A stretch of DNA of 64,000 bases from Parabacteroides faecalis (lineage in GTDB: Bacteria > Bacteroidota > Bacteroidia > Bacteroidales > Tannerellaceae). Both the position numbers and the translations under genes were made by a program. The stretch's first letter is position 1. Each line of letters starts with the position of its first letter. This document shows, piece after piece, positions 37,275 to 45,232 of this stretch. Under the pieces are notes generated by a model, which was not told the DNA's origin, did no database searches, and saw only the letters and a program-made list of their open reading frames with translations. The stretch is taken from assembly GCF_022809355.1 (NCBI RefSeq), contig NZ_JAKZMM010000003.1, forward strand, positions 1-64,000, written 5' to 3'.

Positions 37275-37391
37275 TTTGTTAGATATATTTTTTTGTGTAA
37301 TTTTGTAATCGTTATGCGGCAGTAATAATATACATATTAATACGAGTTAGTAATCCTGTAGTTCTCATATGCTACGAGGAGGTATTAAAAG
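37275..37391 (+). promoter_or_regulatory. tetQ promoter and translational attenuation leader
   Basis: A full promoter is visible: TTTG at -33 (37275-37278), 19 bases, then TAATTTTG at -7 (37298-37305). The transcript then has a leader of about 80 bases with a three-codon leader peptide, an inverted repeat GTAG ... CTAC that could hide the GAGGAGG ribosome site (37376-37382), and the tetQ start. This matches the published tetracycline-responsive translational attenuation of tetQ-rteA-rteB. The rest of the 609-base gap (36910-37274) shows no gene I can support. Confidence 0.85.
37314..37325 (+). CDS. tetQ leader peptide (Met-Arg-Gln)
   Basis: ATG CGG CAG TAA begins about 9 bases after the -7 box. 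A three-residue leader peptide is reported for tetQ attenuation in CTnDOT: ribosomes slowed by tetracycline on it change the folding of the leader and free the tetQ ribosome site. It is too short for family evidence, so the call rests on place and length. Confidence 0.65.
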   Translation: MRQ

Positions 37392-39365
37392 GTGCGTTTC
37401 GACAATGCATCTACTGTAGTATATTATTGCTTAATCCAAATGAATATTATAAATTTAGGAATTCTTGCTCACATTGATGCAGGAAAAACTTCCGTAACCG
37501 AGAATCTGCTGTTTGCCAGTGGAGCAACGGAAAAGTGCGGCCGTGTGGATAATGGTGACACCATAACGGACTCTATGGATATAGAGAAACGTAGAGGAAT
37601 TACTGTCCGGGCTTCTACGACATCTATTATCTGGAATGGAGTGAAATGCAATATCATTGACACTCCGGGACACATGGATTTTATTGCGGAAGTGGAGCGG
37701 ACATTCAAAATGCTTGATGGAGCAGTCCTCATCTTATCCGCAAAGGAAGGCATACAAGCGCAGACAAAGTTGCTGTTCAGTACTTTACAAAAGCTGCAAA
37801 TCCCGACAATTATATTTATCAATAAGATTGACCGTGCCGGTGTGAATTTGGAGCGTTTGTATATGGATATAAAAACAAATCTGTCGCAAGATGTCCTGTT
37901 TATGCAAACTGTTGTCGATGGATCGGTTTATCCGGTTTGCTCCCAAACATATATAAAGGAAGAATACAAAGAATTTGTATGCAACCATGACGACGATATA
38001 TTAGAACGATATTTGGCGGATAGCGAAATTTCACCGGCTGATTATTGGAATACGATAATCGCTCTTGTGGCAAAAGCCAAAGTCTATCCGGTGCTACATG
38101 GATCAGCAATGTTCAATATCGGTATCAATGAGTTGTTGGACGCCATTTCTTCTTTTATACTTCCTCCGGCATCAGTCTCAAACAGACTTTCAGCTTATCT
38201 CTATAAGATAGAGCATGACCCCAAAGGGCATAAAAGAAGTTTTCTTAAAATAATTGACGGAAGTCTGAGACTTCGAGACGTTGTAAGAATCAACGATTCG
38301 GAAAAATTCATCAAGATTAAAAATCTAAAGACTATTTATCAGGGCAGAGAGATAAATGTTGATGAAGTGGGTGCCAATGATATCGCGATTGTAGAAGATA
38401 TAGAAGATTTTCGAATCGGAGATTATTTAGGTGCTAAACCTTGTTTGATTCAAGGATTATCTCATCAGCATCCCGCTCTCAAATCCTCCGTCCGGCCAAA
38501 TAAGCCCGAAGAGAGAAGCAAGGTGATATCCGCTCTGAATACATTGTGGATTGAAGACCCGTCTTTGTCCTTTTCCATAAACTCATATAGTGATGAATTG
38601 GAAATCTCGTTATATGGTTTGACCCAAAAGGAAATCATACAGACATTGCTGGAAGAACGATTTTCCGTAAAGGTCCATTTTGATGAGATCAAGACTATCT
38701 ACAAAGAACGACCTATAAAAAAGGTCAATAAGATTATTCAGATCGAAGTACCACCCAACCCTTACTGGGCCACAATAGGGCTGACGCTTGAACCCTTGCC
38801 GTTAGGGACAGGGTTGCAAATCGAAAGTGACATCTCCTATGGTTATCTGAACCATTCTTTTCAAAATGCCGTTTTTGAAGGGATTCGTATGTCTTGCCAA
38901 TCTGGTTTACATGGATGGGAAGTGACAGATCTGAAAGTAACTTTTACTCAAGCCGAGTATTATAGCCCGGTAAGTACACCTGCTGATTTCAGACAGCTGA
39001 CCCCTTATGTCTTCAGGCTGGCTTTGCAACAGTCAGGTGTGGACATTCTCGAACCGATGCTCTGTTTTGAGTTGCAGATACCCCAAGTAGCGAGTTCCAA
39101 AGCTATTACAGATTTGCAAAAACTGATGTCTGAGATTGAAGACATCAGTTGTAATAATGAGTGGTGTCATATTAAAGGGAAAGTTCCATTAAATACAAGT
39201 AAAGACTATGCCTCAGAAGTAAGTTCGTACACTAAGGGCTTAGGCATTTTTATGGTTAAGCCATGTGGGTATCAAATAACAAAAGACGGTTATTCTGATA
39301 ATATCCGCATGAACGAAAAAGATAAACTTTTATTCATGTTCCAAAAATCAATGTCATTAAAATAA
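37392..39365 (+). CDS. tetQ: Tetracycline resistance ribosomal protection protein TetQ
   Basis: A 657-residue EF-G-like GTPase that removes tetracycline from the ribosome. The GTPase motifs are intact: G1 [10 protein letters not shown]3 DTPGH, G4 NKID. The sequence closely matches the known TetQ of Bacteroides over its whole length. The GTG start at 37392 is preceded by GAGGAGG at good distance; an internal ATG at 37440 (MNIINLG) would give a 641-residue form and fits the start of other ribosomal protection proteins. rteA starts within the stop codon (ATG at 39365), so the genes are coupled. The gene is much poorer in G+C than the surrounding ICE. Confidence 0.97.
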   Translation: MRFDNASTVVYYCLIQMNIINLGILAHIDAGKTSVTENLLFASGATEKCGRVDNGDTITDSMDIEKRRGITVRASTTSIIWNGVKCNIIDTPGHMDFIAEVERTFKMLDGAVLILSAKEGIQAQTKLLFSTLQKLQIPTIIFINKIDRAGVNLERLYMDIKTNLSQDVLFMQTVVDGSVYPVCSQTYIKEEYKEFVCNHDDDILERYLADSEISPADYWNTIIALVAKAKVYPVLHGSAMFNIGINELLDAISSFILPPASVSNRLSAYLYKIEHDPKGHKRSFLKIIDGSLRLRDVVRINDSEKFIKIKNLKTIYQGREINVDEVGANDIAIVEDIEDFRIGDYLGAKPCLIQGLSHQHPALKSSVRPNKPEERSKVISALNTLWIEDPSLSFSINSYSDELEISLYGLTQKEIIQTLLEERFSVKVHFDEIKTIYKERPIKKVNKIIQIEVPPNPYWATIGLTLEPLPLGTGLQIESDISYGYLNHSFQNAVFEGIRMSCQSGLHGWEVTDLKVTFTQAEYYSPVSTPADFRQLTPYVFRLALQQSGVDILEPMLCFELQIPQVASSKAITDLQKLMSEIEDISCNNEWCHIKGKVPLNTSKDYASEVSSYTKGLGIFMVKPCGYQITKDGYSDNIRMNEKDKLLFMFQKSMSLK

Positions 39366-41692
39366 TGGAGCGGTCAGGAAATTTCTATAAGGCAATACGG
39401 TTGGGATATATACTTATCTCCATTCTTATCGGATGTATGGCATATAATAGCCTCTATGAATGGCAGGAGATAGAAGCATTAGAACTTGGCAATAAAAAAA
39501 TAGACGAGCTCCGAAAAGAAATAAACAATATCAATATTCAAATGATAGAGTTTTCTCTGCTTGGGGAAACCATATTGGAATGGGATGCCAATGATTTGGA
39601 GAACTACCACTCCCAACGTATGGTGATGGACAGCATATTGTGCGGTTTTAAGAAGACCTACCCGTCTGAACGGATAGACAGTCTGCGCTTTCTACTGGAA
39701 GATAAAGAAGTGCAGATGCGGAAAATCGTGCAAGTTCTTGAAAAGCAAGATTCCATTAACAAGAAGATTGCCGGACAGGTTCCGGTCATTGCAAAAAAGA
39801 GTGCGCAGGAGCAGCCTGTCAAGCCAAAACGCAAGGGATTTCTTGGCATTTTCGGCAAAAAAGAAAAGCCGAAGCAGACAACAGCCACGACTATGCTCTA
39901 TACGCTCCACCGCGATGCAATAGCACAACAGCGTACACAAAGCCGCCGCCTGTCGGAACACGCCGACAGCCTTGCCGCCCGCAACGGAGAATTGAATTAC
40001 CGGTTACAAGAACTTATCTCCCATATGGACACAAAAGTATATCAAGACCTGCAAAATCGTGAGGCCGAGATAATGACCATGCGGGAGAACTCGTATATGC
40101 TTGTCGGGAGCATGACCGCCATTGCCTTGGTATTGCTGCTCATATCCTACATCATAATACACCGCAATAACAGAAGAATCAACCGTTATGAAAAGGAAAC
40201 GGAAGAACTGATAGGGCGATTGCAACAGTCTGTCCGTGCAAATGAGGAACTGATAGCTTCCCGTAAGAAAGCCGTGCATACCATTACCCATGAGCTGCGC
40301 ACACCATTGACAGCGATAAACGGCTACGCAGAGCTTATACATGAAAACGATGCAGAATGTGCCGGTCGTTATTCAGTGAATATGTTACAGGCATCCCGGC
40401 ATATGACAACCATGCTGAACTCGTTGCTTGAATTTTTCAGGCTGGAAAACGGGAAGGAGCAACCAAAAGTATCTCCGTTTCGCCTGCAAAGCGTGTCCGA
40501 GATGCTTAATGCGGAATTCCTTCCACAAGCAGAGAAGAAAGACCTTAAACTGACAATCGAATGTGATTCGGACGTTATTTTGGCAGGTGATAAAGAACGT
40601 GTCATTCATATCGGCAACAACCTGTTGTCCAATGCTGTCAAGTTTACACAATCCGGAAGCGTATCATTCCGTCTTTGCCATACAGAAGGCTACCTTGTGT
40701 TAAGCGTGGAAGACACCGGCAGCGGGATGAACAAAGAAGAGCAACAACGGATATTCGATCCATTTGAACGCCTGTCCAATGCAGCCACACAAGACGGATT
40801 CGGTCTGGGTTTAAGTATCGTGAAACGGATTGTTGATATGCTTGGCGGAACAATACGGGTTGAAAGCGAGAAAGGGAAAGGTAGCCGTTTTACAGTACGA
40901 ATACCTATGTTGGTTGCGGATGCCATTGCCGAAAAGCCGGAATTACGGTCAGAACAACGCCTTGAAAAGACGTATTCGGTTGTCGCACTTGATGACAACG
41001 AGATAGTGCTGGGCATGGTAAAAGAGATGTATGCCAGTGTCGGAGTGCATTGCGACACCTTCAGCAATGTCGGTGATATGATGGAGGCGTTGCGCACACG
41101 GCATTATGATTTAGCAATCGTGGATTTGAAGATGCCGGAGATGAACGGCTTTGAGGTATTGGAACTGATGCGTTCATCAAGCGTCGGCAACTCAAAAGAG
41201 ATACCCGTCATTGTGGCAACTGCATCCGGCAGTTGCGAAGCTGAGGAACTGACAGCGCAAGGTTTTACAGCCTGCCTGTTCAAACCATTCTCACTGTCAG
41301 AACTGATTGAGGCATCGGAAAAATGCCTTTCAGCCAACACCAGCAAAGAGGAAATACCTGATCTGGCCTCCCTTCTTGCTTACGGTGACAAGGCGGCAAT
41401 GCTTGACCGCCTGATAACCGAAACTGAGAAGGACGTGCAGGACGTAAGGAATGCCGGAGCAAGAGGCGACCGCATGGCTTTGGGCGAATGGATACACCGC
41501 CTGCGCAGCTCTTGGGCTGTAATTCATGCTGATAAACCGCTGTGGGAACTATACGAATTGTTGCATCGGGAAAATGAATGTTCGGAAGCGGAGTTGCAAC
41601 GTGCGGTATCATCCATATTGGAGAAAGGTAATATGATCATCAATGTCGCCAAAAACGAAAGGAGGAAGCTCAATGAAAATCTATGTGATTGA
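39365..41692 (+). CDS. rteA: RteA hybrid sensor histidine kinase
   Basis: A 775-residue hybrid sensor kinase of the CTnDOT transfer cascade. Order: membrane segment (about 14-30), periplasmic coiled-coil sensor part with a Lys-rich stretch (about 150-172), second membrane segment (about 245-265), HisKA with phospho-acceptor His309 (THELRTP), HATPase (NNLLSNAVKF; DTGSGMNKEE; GFGLGLSIVK), receiver domain (VVALDDNE; phospho-Asp in IVDLKMPE), and a C-terminal HPt-like helix with His about 711 (IHRLRSSW). The reading frame is intact. It overlaps tetQ at the start and rteB by 20 bases at the end. Its partner RteB is broken in this copy. Confidence 0.95.
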   Translation: MERSGNFYKAIRLGYILISILIGCMAYNSLYEWQEIEALELGNKKIDELRKEINNINIQMIEFSLLGETILEWDANDLENYHSQRMVMDSILCGFKKTYPSERIDSLRFLLEDKEVQMRKIVQVLEKQDSINKKIAGQVPVIAKKSAQEQPVKPKRKGFLGIFGKKEKPKQTTATTMLYTLHRDAIAQQRTQSRRLSEHADSLAARNGELNYRLQELISHMDTKVYQDLQNREAEIMTMRENSYMLVGSMTAIALVLLLISYIIIHRNNRRINRYEKETEELIGRLQQSVRANEELIASRKKAVHTITHELRTPLTAINGYAELIHENDAECAGRYSVNMLQASRHMTTMLNSLLEFFRLENGKEQPKVSPFRLQSVSEMLNAEFLPQAEKKDLKLTIECDSDVILAGDKERVIHIGNNLLSNAVKFTQSGSVSFRLCHTEGYLVLSVEDTGSGMNKEEQQRIFDPFERLSNAATQDGFGLGLSIVKRIVDMLGGTIRVESEKGKGSRFTVRIPMLVADAIAEKPELRSEQRLEKTYSVVALDDNEIVLGMVKEMYASVGVHCDTFSNVGDMMEALRTRHYDLAIVDLKMPEMNGFEVLELMRSSSVGNSKEIPVIVATASGSCEAEELTAQGFTACLFKPFSLSELIEASEKCLSANTSKEEIPDLASLLAYGDKAAMLDRLITETEKDVQDVRNAGARGDRMALGEWIHRLRSSWAVIHADKPLWELYELLHRENECSEAELQRAVSSILEKGNMIINVAKNERRKLNENLCD

Positions 41693-42685
41693 GGACAATA
41701 CCGTCTATAACGAATATGTCTGCAACCTTCTGAAAAAAGGCGGCTTCAAGACCGAGCAGGCATACCATCTCAATACAGCCAAGAAGTTGTTGACCAAGAT
41801 TGGGGATGATGACATCGTGCTTGCCGACCTGCGTTTACCCGAGGGTGACAGTATAGAACTGTTAAGATGGATGCGCAAAAATGAAATGCGTCATCCGTTC
41901 ATCGTAATGACAAACTACGGTGAAGTCGGTTCGGCAGTAGAGAGTATGAAACTCGGGTCAAAAGATTATATACAGAAACCTCTGCTGGAAGACAAACTGC
42001 TACCGCTAATACCAATAAAACCGGGTATTTCCAAGAAGCCGAAGGCGGAACGTTATTCCTTGACGAAGTCGGTAACCTGACGCCGGAGATGCAGCAGATG
42101 TTGCTCCGTGCCATACAGGAACGACGTTACCGACCGATAGGGGCCAAAGAGGACAAGGCAGCCAACGTGCGTATAGTTGCTGCAACCAACGAGGACTTGC
42201 ATAAAGCCGTTGCCGAGAAACGCTTCAGACCGGATTTGCTATATCGTTTGCAGGAATATGTGATAACAGTACCTCCTCTGCGCGATTGTCCGGAGGACAT
42301 AATCCCGTTGGCTGAGTTTTTCCGCGAAATAGCCAATCAGGAACTGGAACGGAACATACAAGGCTTCAGCACATCCGCCTGTAAAACCTTGCTCGCCTAT
42401 CCGTGGCCGGGCAATGTACGTGAGCTGAAACAGAAGATTCTGTCAGCCGTACTGCACACAGAAGGCGATATCATAACGGAGAATAGTCTGGAACTTGACA
42501 ATGAACAAACAGCTTCATCCATCGGTTTTACGCTAAAGAGTGATGAAGAAGAGAAAGACCGCATACTGCGGGCTCTGAAACAAACTGACGGGAACAAAAA
42601 GCTGGCGGCGATACTATTGGGCATTGGCAGGACAACGCTGTACAACAAAATCGAAGAATACGGAATTGACGACGCAAAAGAATGA
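41673..42685 (+). pseudogene. rteB: rteB, internally deleted and frameshifted response regulator
   Basis: RteB is an NtrC-type response regulator: receiver, AAA+ sigma-54 activator and Fis-type HTH. Here the receiver is complete (MKIYVIEDN, phospho-Asp in LADLRLPEGDS, KDYIQKP), but right after it, at about 41997-42004, the sequence jumps to the end of the GAFTGA loop region and changes frame. Translation ends at 42080 after 135 codons. The other frame continues GYFQEAEGGTLFLDEVGNL (Walker B) through AAA+ motifs to the HTH (NKKLAAILLGIGRTTLYNKI). Walker A and the GAFTGA loop are missing, about 100-110 codons. A second ATG (42089) could give a 198-residue fragment with the HTH. An assembly or culture artefact cannot be excluded. 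Confidence 0.88.
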
Positions 42686-42698
42686 ACAAGCCTTATGT

Positions 42699-42760
42699 GT
42701 GTACATTTTCTGAACAATAACCGTGTTCAGAAAATGTACACGTGTTCAGATTGTGAACAC
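42699..42760 (+). promoter_or_regulatory. Perfect inverted repeats between rteB and rteC, candidate RteB sites
   Basis: GTGTACATTTTCTGAACA (42699-42716) and its exact reverse complement (42724-42741) are separated by 7 bases. Directly behind lies GTGTTCA-5-TGAACAC (42742-42760), again perfect. All arms share the TGTTCA half-site, as expected for tandem dimer sites of an NtrC-type regulator. RteB is known to activate rteC. The 18-bp hairpin could also end the rteB transcript, although no T run follows. Confidence 0.6.
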
Positions 42761-42933
42761 ATTTTGTCCTTCAGAAAAATCAGTCTAAAAATATTTTCGC
42801 TGTTTATGTCGCTATAAATCAGTGTAAAACATATCTAGCTTCACGATTTCCTATTTGAGGGAGCGCATTTTGCATTGTATATCAGTGTGCGCACAACGAC
42901 AAGCAACTATAAACCCTCAAATGGAAAAAGAAC

Positions 42934-43557
42934 ATGAACTACCTCATATTGGCGGAAACAGAATTTTTCGCCATGATTAACGAAGCCGACAGCGGCTGTC
43001 TGAAGACCGCATACGGTGGTTTCATAAGCTCAGTCATATCGTTATGCCATGAATGTGCTGACCGCAACCAAGCTGCCATTACACTGGCATATACCGAGAA
43101 CGAATTGCAGTATCATAACACGCTGTATACAGCTGCCGGAAAAAGCATGACCGACTTATATGTACGCAAAGCCCTTGCCTTTGTGCGCAAGATGCAGAAG
43201 TTCCTTGCAGCTCCCCAAGTGCCACCACTCACATCCAACATCCATCCCACCGTTATCCCCACAGCAAAAAGCAAAACACAGAAGTCCCTGCAATGGACGG
43301 GCAACACCCTCGACCTTGTGGAGCTGGTTTACGGGCTGAGCGAGATGGGCTGTATAGACAACGGCGAGACTCCCTTGAAGGTGCTCGCCCCTGCCCTCTA
43401 CGAGTTCTTCGGACTCGACACCAAGGAGTGTTACCGCTACTACTCCGCCATCAAACTGCGCAAGAATCCCAGCCGCACCTATTTCATCGACAAGATGCAG
43501 AAGAAACTCAATGAGAAGATTCGACGGGATGAGGAATTGGAGCGGATGAGGCGGTAA
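42934..43557 (+). CDS. rteC: RteC, activator of the excision operon
   Basis: A 207-residue cytoplasmic protein that in CTnDOT binds upstream of xis2c and turns on excision. The N-terminal part (about 1-95) is helical (ILAETEFFAMINEADSG; FVRKMQKFL) and the C-terminal part (about 120-207) holds the DNA-binding winged-helix-like region (WTGNTLDLVELVYGLSEMGCIDNG ... NPSRTYFIDKMQKKLNEKI). The frame is intact, and the reading start is 248 bases after rteB behind the inverted repeats. With rteB broken, its expression must depend on basal or other activation. Confidence 0.9.
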   Translation: MNYLILAETEFFAMINEADSGCLKTAYGGFISSVISLCHECADRNQAAITLAYTENELQYHNTLYTAAGKSMTDLYVRKALAFVRKMQKFLAAPQVPPLTSNIHPTVIPTAKSKTQKSLQWTGNTLDLVELVYGLSEMGCIDNGETPLKVLAPALYEFFGLDTKECYRYYSAIKLRKNPSRTYFIDKMQKKLNEKIRRDEELERMRR

Positions 43558-43636
43558 AAGGATGTGATTTAGCCAAAAAAGCATAAATTATCACCTATTT
43601 TTGAATAACACTATCTGTTATTTGAAAATAAAGTTG

Positions 43637-43644
43637 TAACTTTG
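43637..43644 (+). promoter_or_regulatory. -7 promoter box of the toxin-antitoxin pair
   Basis: TAACTTTG (TAnnTTTG) lies 47 bases before the HigB-like ATG, in an AT-rich gap after rteC. No -33 TTTG is seen at normal spacing. GTAACTTTGC here also matches the attachment consensus by chance. Confidence 0.5.
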
Positions 43645-43690
43645 CAGCAGAAAAGTATAATAGAATATGTAAGTCAAATATAGACAGCCA

Positions 43691-44029
43691 ATGGATATAT
43701 TCTTTCAGAGCAAGAAACTGGAGAAGATAGCATCTGACCCACGAAAATGCTTAAAGGAACTTGGTCAGACAAGAGCTGAATTGTTCCAGAAGCGTCTTCG
43801 AGATCTCTATCGAGCCGACACCTTGGAAGATGTGCGTTACCTGCCAGGACGCTATCATGAACTGAGCGAAAACAGGAAAGGACAATGGGCTTGTGACCTC
43901 GACCAGCCGTATCGGCTGATATTTGAGCCTCATGAAGACCCTATTCCGACCGACGAAAACGGCAAGTATGTCTGGATAGAGATAAAAGGAGTAGAAATTG
44001 TAGAAATAGTGAATTATCACGGTAAATAG
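43691..44029 (+). CDS. higB: HigB/RelE-superfamily toxin
   Basis: A 112-residue protein of the RelE/HigB mRNA interferase type: MDIFFQSKKLEKIASDPRKCLKELG at the start, LRDLYRADTLEDVRYLPGRYHEL in the middle, and RKGQWACDLDQPYRLIFEP, where Arg and Tyr of the last strand are the usual catalytic candidates. These toxins cut mRNA on the ribosome. It precedes the antitoxin by 9 bases, toxin first, as in higBA systems. The pair sits between rteC and mob and is not part of the core CTnDOT plan as I know it, so it looks like an inserted stability module. Confidence 0.82.
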   Translation: MDIFFQSKKLEKIASDPRKCLKELGQTRAELFQKRLRDLYRADTLEDVRYLPGRYHELSENRKGQWACDLDQPYRLIFEPHEDPIPTDENGKYVWIEIKGVEIVEIVNYHGK

Positions 44030-44038
44030 TATAGTATT

Positions 44039-45130
44039 ATGGCAACTTTAAAGAAATTCGTTCCGCCGGTGGAGTTTCATCCCGGTATCACCCTTTCAGA
44101 CAAACTGAAAGAGATGGGGATGAGCGTAAAGGAGTTTGCTGTGCGCACTTCAAAACCGGAGAAGACCATCTTTGCCGTCATTGGCGGCAAGAGTAGTGTG
44201 ACCTCTGATATGGCTGTGGCGTTCGAGAGTGTCACAAAGATTCCCGCACATTTCTGGCTGAACATACAGCGCGGGTATGATGAGTATGTTGCTCGACAGA
44301 AAAGAGAAGAGCAACTGGCCCTGGCATACGAATGGGCATGTTCGTTCCCCTTGGCAAAAATGATGGAACTGGGCTGGATTCCCATGGTAAAGACGGTTGA
44401 GGAGAAAGTCAAGGCATTGCTCTCGTTCTTTCAGGTCAGCACGGAAAGGGCATGGGAAGACTACTACCTGAACCAACAGTTGAAAGTGGCATTCCGTATA
44501 TCCCTCAATAACACCAAAGAGCCGCACGCCATATCCGCATGGCTGCGTCAGGGAGAAGTGCAGGCAGCAGAAACGGAAGTCTGCGAGTTTTCCGAGAAGG
44601 CACTGCGTGAAGCTATCCCTGCCATGAAAAGCCTCTGTGCTGAGCATCCTGCTGATTTTGCCGTGGCATTGCAGGAACTGTGTGCCAAGGTGGGCGTCAA
44701 GCTGGTTTATACACCTTGTCTGCCCAAGGCTCCCATCAACGGCTCCACAAGATGGATCAATGATGCGCCCTGCATTCAGATGACGGGAAGACATAAGAGA
44801 AACGACATATTCTGGTTCACATTCTTCCACGAATTGGGACACATCCTGCTACATGGCAAGAAAGACATATTCTTGGAAGACATTGAATATGCGGACAAAC
44901 AGAAGGAAAAGGAGGAAGAGGCCGATGCTTTCTCTTCACGCACCTTACTGTCTCAGGCAGAGGAAAACGAGATAATCAGGCAGGGAGATTTTTCTGCTGA
45001 TACGATTCGATATTATGCAGAAAAGTTCAATGTACATCCCGCAATCATTGTCGGAAGATTGCAGCACAAGAAGGTAATTCCATTTACCGCACATTCAACT
45101 CTGATAGAAAAGATAGAGCTTTTCAATTAG
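44039..45130 (+). CDS. higA: HigA-like antitoxin fused to an ImmA/IrrE metallopeptidase domain
   Basis: A 363-residue protein. The N-terminal part (about 10-80) is an XRE-type HTH of the HigA family (LSDKLKEMGMSVKEFAVRTSKPEKTIFAVIGGKS; AFESVTKIPAHFWLNIQRGYDEY). The C-terminal part (about 225-345) is an ImmA/IrrE-like zinc peptidase domain with FFHELGHILLHG (HExxH) and a downstream EEEADAFSSR that supplies the third ligand. Such long antitoxins bind the operator and toxin and may be self-processing, which is not shown here. Its stop is followed by a double terminator. Confidence 0.85.
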   Translation: MATLKKFVPPVEFHPGITLSDKLKEMGMSVKEFAVRTSKPEKTIFAVIGGKSSVTSDMAVAFESVTKIPAHFWLNIQRGYDEYVARQKREEQLALAYEWACSFPLAKMMELGWIPMVKTVEEKVKALLSFFQVSTERAWEDYYLNQQLKVAFRISLNNTKEPHAISAWLRQGEVQAAETEVCEFSEKALREAIPAMKSLCAEHPADFAVALQELCAKVGVKLVYTPCLPKAPINGSTRWINDAPCIQMTGRHKRNDIFWFTFFHELGHILLHGKKDIFLEDIEYADKQKEKEEEADAFSSRTLLSQAEENEIIRQGDFSADTIRYYAEKFNVHPAIIVGRLQHKKVIPFTAHSTLIEKIELFN

Positions 45131-45143
45131 CACGATATAATAA

Positions 45144-45231
45144 GCCCTCCAGGCGAGCCGCAAGGCAGCATACTTGGAGGGCGTTCTTCATTTTAGGCGG
45201 TAGCGGAATCATTGTCCACTACCGCCTTTTT
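45144..45231 (+). terminator. Two terminator hairpins between higA and mobC
   Basis: GCCCTCCA (45144-45151) pairs with TGGAGGGC (45175-45182), and GGCGGTAG (45196-45203) pairs with CTACCGCC (45219-45226) followed by TTTTT. They separate the convergent higA and mobC genes. Confidence 0.8.
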
Positions 45232-45232
45232 C

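Noticed and set aside
42089-42685. Downstream half of rteB as an independent gene
   Set aside because: It begins in the middle of the AAA+ domain and is better read as the remnant of a deleted rteB, although a fragment may be made.
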